Assembly (NCBI GenBank): GCA_938036545.1
Contig: CALHQJ010000137.1
Span: 1 to 6,075 of the forward strand
From: an uncultured Clostridium sp.
GTDB taxonomy: Bacteria > Bacillota > Clostridia > Lachnospirales > Lachnospiraceae
Length of the DNA stretch: 6,075 bases
Direction: 5' to 3'
Position numbers and translations under genes: made by a program. Under the pieces are notes generated by a model. The model did no database searches. It was not told the origin of the DNA and saw only the letters and a list, made by a program, of their open reading frames with translations. How positions within the stretch are numbered: the first letter of the stretch is position 1; each line of letters begins with the position of its first letter. Of this stretch, positions 1-4,778 are shown piece after piece.

Positions 1-2
1 CA

Positions 3-563
3 GTCAAAAACTCTTCCGCTTTATGGGACGTCCGGAGTCCAGCAACACGCTCCGGCTATACTGCTCTGGTAAATCCCATCCGCCATGTATTCCTTACCGG
101 GCCGAAAGGAATTGGAAAATCAACGTTGATTCAAACTGTATTAAGCCGCTTTTGCGGTAAAGCCGGCGGATTTTTTACTATAAAAACAGACCGTTATCTG
201 GAACATTTCCATACCGTTCATCTCATTCCGACAGGGGAACCGCTAATCCCAACCGAAAAAAATTTTTTGTTTGTATGCCAAAATACGGATGACGGCATTG
301 ACGCACGGTTCGATCAGCTAGGCTGTCAGGCTCTCAGGCAGACTGCAGGCTGCCCATTAATCATCATGGATGAACTGGGGCCCCATGAAGCCGGTGCAAA
401 ACGGTTTCACCAGATGGTTCTGGATACACTAGATGGCCCTGTTCCTGTTTTTGGGGATTCCACATTAATCAGAAAAGGCATGGAAAAAATGAACCTTTTT
501 CACATGCTTCACATGCCTTTTTCCATACTTCTTTGTCTCCCTGAATCCGATTTCATTCATTAA
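3..563 (+). CDS. THEP1-type nucleoside-triphosphatase, 5' partial or degraded
   Basis: P-loop NTPase of the NTPase_1/THEP1 type, a family that hydrolyses nucleoside triphosphates in vitro and whose cellular role is usually unclear. Numbering codons from position 3, the Walker A loop GPKGIGKST is at residues 33-41 and a Walker B stretch LIIMDELGPHE at about 119-129. The Asp-Glu followed by a Gly is typical of the family. A TTG at 126 could serve as a start but would delete the Walker A loop, so it cannot be the true start. The frame is open to the left edge with no ATG, GTG or TTG before the P-loop. Family members usually begin one residue before the segment seen here as RHVFLTG, and that codon (78-80) is ATC. 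The gene therefore either continues leftwards or has lost its start. The C-terminal ~35 residues after PVPVFG do not look like the usual family ending. Family call firm; intactness doubtful. Confidence 0.72.
   Translation, partial: VKNSSALWDVRSPATRSGYTALVNPIRHVFLTGPKGIGKSTLIQTVLSRFCGKAGGFFTIKTDRYLEHFHTVHLIPTGEPLIPTEKNFLFVCQNTDDGIDARFDQLGCQALRQTAGCPLIIMDELGPHEAGAKRFHQMVLDTLDGPVPVFGDSTLIRKGMEKMNLFHMLHMPFSILLCLPESDFIH
473..522. terminator. Imperfect hairpin in the NTPase 3' end, possible terminator
   Basis: AAAAGGCATG (473-482) pairs perfectly with CATGCCTTTT (512-521). Inside it, GAAAAA (483-488) pairs with TTTTTC (496-501), leaving a bulge that includes half of a CACATGC direct repeat (501-507 and 510-516). 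The A-rich left arm and T-rich right arm give it a bidirectional terminator look. It lies inside the NTPase frame and about 40 bases beyond the stop of the convergent regulator gene, so it could end the regulator transcript. No separate long T run follows in either direction, so this is tentative. Confidence 0.4.
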
Positions 564-1246
564 AAATCCTCGCCCCGCTTAATCAGCTCTACCAGCTTTT
601 CTTTATTTTTAATTACTACAACTCCCTCTTCTTTATCAATGCATCCGTCTCTTCTCAATATAGCAAAAATACGGGACACCGTTACCGGATGAGTCCCCAG
701 ATATTTTGACATTTCCACAAAGGTAATATTTTTGGGAATTACCATTTTTCCGTCTATTTCCAGGTAGGCTTCTAACAAAAGCCGGCAAAAACGGATCCCT
801 GCACTTTCTTCAAGTTCCTGTTGAAAATGCTCCAGCAAATCCAGATAATTTACCGTTAACGCCTGAATAACCAGCCGGTTAAACGTCATGTCGCTGTCCA
901 GCAGCTTCTGGCATACTGCGCCGCTTAGCTGATACAATTCACATCGGGTCTTTGCAACGAGAGAAATCTGGCAATGGCCGACTCTTCTGGAACGGTTTTC
1001 AAAAAAACTTGGACCTATTGCCTGAATCAAAAACGGAGCAAATCCTATTAAACGTTGGCTGCCAATGTATAAGTAAATTCTCTCGTCTCCCTCCAGAGTA
1101 TTATTTGTCATTGCCACAACGCCGGACATAAGAAAATATGCCGCTTTTTCTTCCTCATCACAAAGAGCATTATAGATCATTTCCCCACGCTGAACTTCTA
1201 TCTTTTTACCATAATTTAAAAAACGATCAAACAGAACCTTTTCCAC
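560..1246 (-). CDS. Crp/Fnr-family transcriptional regulator
   Basis: A 228-residue cytoplasmic DNA-binding regulator of usual Crp/Fnr length. Residues ~10-115 form the cyclic-nucleotide-binding-like beta-roll, ~118-145 the long dimerisation helix, and ~150-222 the winged helix-turn-helix. The helix-turn-helix is seen as FVEMSKYLGTHPVTVSRI at 176-193. The canonical cAMP-binding signature (GELAL with a later RSA/T) is absent, so cAMP is unlikely to be the effector. Six cysteines (C29, C92, C102, C112, C154, C202) are scattered and do not form the N-terminal cluster of FNR, so an oxygen-sensing Fe-S role is not supported. In the recognition helix, residues equivalent to E. coli CRP Arg180 and Glu181 are Pro187 and Val188, while Arg185 is kept as Arg192. 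Start is GTG at 1246, with AAGGAGA seven bases upstream. It is divergent from the permease and probably controls it. Its stop overlaps the convergent NTPase stop by four bases. Confidence 0.9.
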   Translation of the reverse strand: MEKVLFDRFLNYGKKIEVQRGEMIYNALCDEEEKAAYFLMSGVVAMTNNTLEGDERIYLYIGSQRLIGFAPFLIQAIGPSFFENRSRRVGHCQISLVAKTRCELYQLSGAVCQKLLDSDMTFNRLVIQALTVNYLDLLEHFQQELEESAGIRFCRLLLEAYLEIDGKMVIPKNITFVEMSKYLGTHPVTVSRIFAILRRDGCIDKEEGVVVIKNKEKLVELIKRGEDF

Positions 1247-1253
1247 GTTCCTG

Positions 1254-1260
1254 TCTCCTT
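1254..1260 (-). promoter_or_regulatory. Ribosome binding site supporting the GTG start of the regulator
   Basis: Minus-strand AAGGAGA with a seven-base gap to the GTG at 1246. It decides the non-ATG start. Confidence 0.8.
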
Positions 1261-1278
1261 ACATCATAATTCACAGCT

Positions 1279-1287
1279 ATCATACCA
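1279..1287 (-). promoter_or_regulatory. Extended -10 promoter candidate for the regulator gene
   Basis: The minus strand reads TGG TATGAT, an extended -10 element (TGn plus five of six matches to TATAAT), with transcription expected to begin near 1272, about 25 bases before the GTG. The hexamer 17 bases upstream is TGGCAA, a poor -35, which extended -10 promoters can tolerate. Confidence 0.5.
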
Positions 1288-1318
1288 TAATTTTTATAAA
1301 TTTGCCAGATTTCCCAAC

Positions 1319-1333
1319 AACATAGCCTATGTT
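1319..1333. promoter_or_regulatory. 15-bp perfect palindrome, candidate operator
   Basis: AACATAG-C-CTATGTT is a perfect 7+1+7 inverted repeat in the region between the divergent regulator and permease genes. Its centre at 1326 would be roughly 40 bases upstream of a permease transcription start if TATGTT at 1354-1359 is the -10. The odd length is not the usual even spacing of Crp/Fnr sites, so a different binding protein is possible. Confidence 0.45.
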
Positions 1334-1348
1334 ATCGCAATGCTTTTG

Positions 1349-1359
1349 TATGATATGTT
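1349..1359 (+). promoter_or_regulatory. Overlapping -10 candidates for the permease gene
   Basis: TATGAT (1349-1354) and TATGTT (1354-1359) are both acceptable -10 hexamers, placing the transcript start at about 1361-1367 and giving a leader of about 30-35 bases. No convincing -35 stands 16-18 bases upstream of either, which fits a promoter that needs an activator but does not prove it. Confidence 0.4.
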
Positions 1360-1371
1360 AAAATAATAACA
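1356..1371. promoter_or_regulatory. Crp-geometry palindrome TGTTA-N6-TAACA
   Basis: Two perfect five-base arms, TGTTA (1356-1360) and TAACA (1367-1371), separated by six bases. This is exactly the layout of the classic CRP site TGTGA-N6-TCACA with one base of each arm changed. It is the best candidate operator for the adjacent Crp/Fnr regulator. It overlaps the likely permease -10/start region, a position that would suit repression. Confidence 0.5.
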
Positions 1372-1383
1372 AATTAATGTTAT
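1366..1383. repeat. Inverted repeat ATAACA-N6-TGTTAT before the permease RBS
   Basis: ATAACA (1366-1371) and TGTTAT (1378-1383) form a second six-base inverted repeat that shares its left arm with the TGTTA-N6-TAACA palindrome and ends at the ribosome binding site. It could be another protein half-site pair or a weak leader hairpin. A/T-rich composition makes chance possible. Confidence 0.35.
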
Positions 1384-1388
1384 GGAGG
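1384..1388 (+). promoter_or_regulatory. Ribosome binding site deciding the permease start
   Basis: GGAGG with an eight-base gap to ATG at 1397. An in-frame ATG at 1382 overlaps this site and has no ribosome binding site of its own at normal spacing, so 1397 is chosen. Confidence 0.8.
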
Positions 1389-1396
1389 TATCTACA

Positions 1397-2869
1397 ATGA
1401 ATAGGAAAAGTTTTCCTGTCAGCCTTAAGGCAGTTCACGCTATCATAGGCGTGTCTATTATGTTGCTCTTTCCCCATCTTCCTTTTACCCTTCCCAAGGT
1501 AACTCCGGTAGGAATGGAAATTCTGGGAATCTTTATTGGAACCTTGTATTTATGGACCACCGTTGATCCGGTCTGGGCCAGCCTGCTGTCTATTTTTATG
1601 GTGGGCGTTTCCAGTTATGCCCCAATGGGCCAGGTGCTTCAAAGCGCTTTTGGTGCTCCTGTTGTTGTACAGATGTTCTTCTTAATGATTGTTATGAACT
1701 GTCTGGTACACAATCGCCTGACTGCCTATATCGGCCGCTTTTTCCTGACTTTAAAAATCAATAACGGAAGACCCTGGGTATTCTCTGCCATGCTGATGTT
1801 CGGCTCCATGCTGATGTCTGCATTTATCGGCCCCTTTTCCCCGATCTTTCTGTTCTGGCCGGTTCTTTATGATATTTTCCAGGACATTGGAATGAAAAAG
1901 GGCGACAAATATCCTACTATCATGGTTATTTTAGTTGCATTTGGCGCCATGTTAGGTTTCCCAGTGCCGCCTTACAGCGGAAACAGCCTGGCTTTGCTTA
2001 ACAATTTCTCTACTATTACAGAAAACATGGGTAATAAAGTTGTTGTCAACAATGCTTCTTATATGTTCCTGGCTATCCTGCATGCAGTAATCGCCCTGGT
2101 TGTCATTATTTTATTCTGTAAATTTGTACTTCGCCCAGATGTAAGCAAATTAAAGAATCTGGATGTGGAAAAGCTGAAAAAGAATCCGCTTCCTCCTTTA
2201 AATAACAATCAGAAATTTATGGCAGTAACCTTTATTCTATATATTTTGTCCATGCTGCTTCCAAGTATTTTGCCAAAAACCGGCTTTATCGGATTCTTAA
2301 GCCAGAACAGTTACGGCATTGCCATTGGATATACGGCTGTCCTTGCCTGTGTAAATTTAAATAAAGGCGATTCTACGCCGGTTCTTCCATTTGGAAAGGT
2401 AATGTCCAACTTTGCATGGCCAACGTTCTTCTTGTGTACATCCGCCATCCTGTTAGGCAACGTACTGACAAATGAATCCACGGGAATCTCTGCATTCCTG
2501 AATGTGATTTTAGGACCGATTTTCCAGAATATGTCCTCCGTAACCTTCTGTCTCATGCTCATGGTAATTACGGTAATCTTAACAAACCTGTGCAACAGTC
2601 TGGTAATCGGCATGCTGCTTCAGCCGGTTATTGCTACCTTCTGTTTAACCTCTGGCATGAATCCGGCTCCTTTGGTAGCCTTATTAATTATCTTCGTACT
2701 GTCCAGCGCCGGCATTACGCCTGCTGCTTCTCCGTTTGCAGCAATGCTTCACGGAAACAAGGACTGGCTGGAGCCAAAATACGTTTACCAGTACGCATCT
2801 ATTTTTGTACTGATTGAACTGGTTATCATTTGTGCAGTTGGCATTCCAGTTTCCCTGATTCTGTTCTAA
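1397..2869 (+). CDS. SLC13-type (sodium:dicarboxylate/sulfate-like) permease
   Basis: Integral membrane transporter of 490 residues, near the usual SLC13/DASS length, with about 10-12 hydrophobic segments (including ~13-30, 38-55, 58-75, 88-105, 128-160, 172-192, 222-245, 275-292, 305-320, 340-356, 383-412, 423-446, 465-489). Family members move di- or tricarboxylates, sulfate or similar anions, usually with sodium. Two hairpin-like stretches stand where the family carries its Ser-Asn-Thr substrate/sodium motifs: SAFIGPFSPI at 141-150 and TNLCNSLVIGMLLQPV at 396-411. The second repeat reads CNS rather than SNT, and the first has no clear SNT, so this is a divergent subgroup whose substrate cannot be named. 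A hydrophilic loop rich in Lys and Asn (~247-273) divides the two halves. It is divergent from the Crp/Fnr regulator, with a shared palindrome-rich control region, and ends at a strong terminator, so it is probably monocistronic. Start 1397 is preferred over ATG 1382 because GGAGG lies eight bases ahead. Confidence 0.85.
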   Translation: MNRKSFPVSLKAVHAIIGVSIMLLFPHLPFTLPKVTPVGMEILGIFIGTLYLWTTVDPVWASLLSIFMVGVSSYAPMGQVLQSAFGAPVVVQMFFLMIVMNCLVHNRLTAYIGRFFLTLKINNGRPWVFSAMLMFGSMLMSAFIGPFSPIFLFWPVLYDIFQDIGMKKGDKYPTIMVILVAFGAMLGFPVPPYSGNSLALLNNFSTITENMGNKVVVNNASYMFLAILHAVIALVVIILFCKFVLRPDVSKLKNLDVEKLKKNPLPPLNNNQKFMAVTFILYILSMLLPSILPKTGFIGFLSQNSYGIAIGYTAVLACVNLNKGDSTPVLPFGKVMSNFAWPTFFLCTSAILLGNVLTNESTGISAFLNVILGPIFQNMSSVTFCLMLMVITVILTNLCNSLVIGMLLQPVIATFCLTSGMNPAPLVALLIIFVLSSAGITPAASPFAAMLHGNKDWLEPKYVYQYASIFVLIELVIICAVGIPVSLILF

Positions 2870-2887
2870 ACAGTTACATCTGATTTT

Positions 2888-2937
2888 AAAAGGATTGAAC
2901 ATTTCTTAACAGGGAAATGCTCAATCCTTTTGCTTTA
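2888..2937 (+). terminator. Rho-independent terminator after the permease
   Basis: AAAAGGATTGA (2888-2898) pairs with TCAATCCTTTT (2921-2931). After a single A/C mismatch, CATTTC (2900-2905) pairs with GAAATG (2914-2919) around an eight-base loop. The right arm runs into a T-rich tail. It begins 18 bases after the permease stop. The A-rich left flank may also allow some activity on the other strand. Confidence 0.88.
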
Positions 2938-2960
2938 TCTTTTACCGATACATTCTGATT

Positions 2961-2966
2961 AAGGAG
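2961..2966 (+). promoter_or_regulatory. Ribosome binding site of the broken gene
   Basis: AAGGAG, nine bases before ATG at 2976. A well-formed site shows that the following broken frame was once a real gene start and not random open sequence. Confidence 0.65.
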
Positions 2967-2975
2967 AATACGACT

Positions 2976-3303
2976 ATGAGCCGTCTATCCCATGGCTTTA
3001 CTACAAGGGAACAATGGAAATCCTTTTTTGATGAATAGTTTGAAACCCATTCTTCCCAGGAAGTAGCTGCATGTCGGGAACGGATTTTAGACTTTGTTTA
3101 TACGGCTGCCCTTCTCCACGACATCGGAAGAGATGGAACAGTCAAAAAATTCCAGATATTCCGGATTTTTAGTTGATTTTATCATTCAAAATGATGCCTT
3201 AAAAAACTGTTTCCGACAGCTTCTTACAACAGGACGGCTGGAGGCATATTACCAAATCCAGCAGGAAATCGAAAGCCGTCCAGGGAAACTGATTTTCCGG
3301 TAA
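2976..3303 (+). pseudogene. Broken small gene: in-frame TAG plus frameshift, family unknown
   Basis: The ATG at 2976 has a good ribosome binding site and starts a protein-like frame beginning MSRLSHGFTTREQWKSFFDE. This stops at TAG (3036-3038) after 20 codons. The same frame then stays open for 45 codons to TGA at 3174, and contains QEVAACRERILDFVYTAALL followed by HDIGR. A frame shifted by one base is open from 3091 to TAA at 3301-3303 and ends in a convincing protein tail (FLVDFIIQNDALKNCFRQLL, then TTGRLEAYYQIQQEIE). The simplest reading is one gene of about 110 codons with a CAG-to-TAG nonsense change and a one-base indel somewhere between 3091 and 3173; the A6 run at 3144-3149 is one possible slip point. 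I do not recognise the family. The HDIGR string hints at an HD-type phosphohydrolase, but the flanks are too short and poorly matched to claim it. No promoter is evident in the short gap after the permease terminator. Confidence 0.6.
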
Positions 3304-3358
3304 AACAAGAAAAGAGGTACCGCAAAATTACCTGATTTGATAATTTTGCGGTACCTCT
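3302..3358 (-). terminator. Strong terminator of the diguanylate cyclase gene
   Basis: A perfect 18-bp stem (3313-3330 with 3341-3358, beginning AGAGGTACCGC) encloses a ten-base loop. Read on the minus strand it is followed by TTTCTTGTTTTA (3312-3301), a good U-rich tail, and it begins ten bases past the cyclase stop. On the plus strand no T run follows, so it mainly serves the minus-strand gene, although the stem could still protect or stall a transcript from the left. Confidence 0.9.
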
Positions 3359-3368
3359 GTCAGAACGT

Positions 3369-4649
3369 CTATCCTCTCATCTCCCGATCCAGATTATGGA
3401 TCACTCCGGCAAAAAATTCCGGATTTCCGAATTTATCTCGGAGCATACGGCCTTTACATAACAGATGCACCCATTTCCCCTCAATATTTAAAGCGCGGTA
3501 GGAAATGGTGTGGTAGTCGATTCTGCCGTCTGCAATTTCCTGATTGCTTCTTAAAAACATCATTTCATCATCCGGATGAATCCGTTCTGCCCAAAAAGCG
3601 GCGGCATTTGGGATTACCTGATCCGGAAGGCCGAAATCCTGAACCATTTTCAGGGAGTATTTAAATTCTCCTGTTTTTAAATTTCCGATAAAAGGATAAT
3701 CGCTCATGCTGGAGGAGATAGCCTCAAATAGAAAATCCCGATCAACAGGCGGAACGGAGCCGACGGTTGTCTCCGTATTTTTAAACCGTTCTTCCCTCAG
3801 CCGCTTCTTACTCATCAGGATATGGTAATCCCGTTTTTTAATATACATCTGGGCATCTGCAATGGACAGAACGTCAGAAACGGTCAGCTTGTCTCCTCCC
3901 GTAATTCCGGCCAGGCCATAGCTGAATGACACGTCATAGTTAAAGTTGTTGTCAATTTTTTTCTGATTTAAGCCGGCAATGATTTTCTGCATCCATTCTT
4001 CTGCCTGATACATGTCTTTATTCATAAATACAATAATAAATTCATCGCCGCTTAATCGGAATACAAAGTCTGCTCCCTCCAATATTCCGTCAATGGTCTG
4101 GGCTACAAATCGAAGAAGCTTGTCTCCCTCCAGATGGCCGTAGGTATCATTTACCCATTTTAAACCGTTAATATCATACAGCGCAACAGAAAACTTATCA
4201 TCTTCTCCCATTGCTTTCAGCATGCCTTCCAGATGGCGCTTACCAGAATTGCGGTTACGTACTCCGGTAAGCTCATCCATGGTGGCTTCCATTGACAGCT
4301 GAAGCTGGTCGGTAATGTCTACAGAGGTCTGGATATGGTAAAGACGTCCGTTAAAGGGCTGAATCGTATCGGTATTGCTGTAAATCCGGCCATTGTACGT
4401 ATTGTTTTCTCTCCACACCAACACTTTGTCAGGGCATCTTTGCAGTTCTTCAATTTTACAGAAACTACACCGCCCATTCATTCCTTTTTGAAGTTCTTTC
4501 CAGCAGGTTTTTCCAACCGGATCTTCCAGTCCGAAACTCTGCCGGAAGATGTCATTGGCATATACAATGGTGTCGGTTTCTACATCTGTGATATATACCT
4601 GTGAATTAATCTTGTCCAAAATATGTTTATAAAATTCTGCGTTAAACAT
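3369..4649 (-). CDS. PAS-GGDEF-PAS diguanylate cyclase
   Basis: A predicted cytoplasmic enzyme of 426 residues that would make cyclic di-GMP from two GTP under sensory control. Domain order: PAS ~8-115, GGDEF ~122-282, basic linker ~283-303, second PAS (PAS_3-like, with the typical WAERIHPDD at 353-361) ~305-426. There is no signal peptide or membrane segment. The GGDEF domain shows DELTGVRNR (125-133), the metal/GTP segment DINGLKWVNDTYGH (159-172), and the signature as SGDEF (200-204). Only the first Gly is replaced, by Ser, a change seen in some active cyclases, and the acidic catalytic residues are present. The product-inhibition RxxD site aligns with EGAD (191-194), so the Arg is lost. 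The first PAS holds four close cysteines (C49, C61, C64, C72), a candidate redox or metal centre. The ATG at 4649 has GGAGG five bases ahead. It lies 129 bases downstream of pepT on the same strand, with its own promoter candidate and terminator. A degenerate regulatory role cannot be excluded. Confidence 0.93.
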   Translation of the reverse strand: MFNAEFYKHILDKINSQVYITDVETDTIVYANDIFRQSFGLEDPVGKTCWKELQKGMNGRCSFCKIEELQRCPDKVLVWRENNTYNGRIYSNTDTIQPFNGRLYHIQTSVDITDQLQLSMEATMDELTGVRNRNSGKRHLEGMLKAMGEDDKFSVALYDINGLKWVNDTYGHLEGDKLLRFVAQTIDGILEGADFVFRLSGDEFIIVFMNKDMYQAEEWMQKIIAGLNQKKIDNNFNYDVSFSYGLAGITGGDKLTVSDVLSIADAQMYIKKRDYHILMSKKRLREERFKNTETTVGSVPPVDRDFLFEAISSSMSDYPFIGNLKTGEFKYSLKMVQDFGLPDQVIPNAAAFWAERIHPDDEMMFLRSNQEIADGRIDYHTISYRALNIEGKWVHLLCKGRMLRDKFGNPEFFAGVIHNLDREMRG

Positions 4650-4654
4650 GGAAC

Positions 4655-4659
4655 CCTCC
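4655..4659 (-). promoter_or_regulatory. Ribosome binding site of the cyclase
   Basis: Minus-strand GGAGG, part of GGGAGGG, five bases before the ATG at 4649. It supports this start. Confidence 0.75.
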
Positions 4660-4713
4660 CGTACAGATAAATTTGTTTCTGTGCGGCGTTATTCCGCCTG
4701 AATAAAAATCCAT

Positions 4714-4727
4714 TCATTTCTAAATGA
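4714..4727. promoter_or_regulatory. Small palindrome TCATTT-CT-AAATGA in the cyclase leader
   Basis: Perfect six-base arms with a two-base gap, lying just downstream of the predicted cyclase transcript start. It could be an operator or simply A/T-rich chance. A short GGCG/CGCC hairpin follows nearer the gene (around 4684-4699). I see no cyclic di-GMP riboswitch in this leader. Confidence 0.25.
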
Positions 4728-4738
4728 CTGTTACAACT

Positions 4739-4747
4739 ATTATATCA
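4739..4747 (-). promoter_or_regulatory. Extended -10 promoter for the cyclase
   Basis: The minus strand reads TGA TATAAT, a perfect extended -10 element, with a start expected near 4732 and a leader of about 80 bases. No good -35 is present (TACCAT at the right distance). It lies in the 129-base gap after pepT, so the cyclase can be transcribed independently of pepT. Confidence 0.65.
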
Positions 4748-4778
4748 GAATTTTATACAAAATGGTAGTTTAATCTGG

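Noticed and set aside
126..563. TTG at 126 as the start of the NTPase
   Set aside because: It would remove the Walker A loop encoded immediately upstream in the same frame.
560..1246. FNR-type oxygen sensor
   Set aside because: The cysteines are dispersed and the N-terminal cluster of FNR is missing.
1304..1314. CCAGATTTCCC repeated near the right edge of the window (minus strand)
   Set aside because: An 11-base match between two places in 6 kb on either strand is expected by chance.
2311..2613. Minus-strand 100-codon open frame inside the permease
   Set aside because: It lies wholly within a well-supported membrane protein gene, has no ribosome binding site, and its product resembles no family.
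3036..3038. TAG read as an amino acid (recoding or pyrrolysine)
   Set aside because: The same gene also carries a frameshift, so decay explains both lesions more simply.
4335..4604. Plus-strand open frame opposite the cyclase
   Set aside because: Antisense shadow of the PAS-coding region; no start signal and no recognisable domain.
4650..4735. Cyclic di-GMP riboswitch in the cyclase leader
   Set aside because: Only short weak hairpins are seen; the leader is too short and lacks the conserved core.
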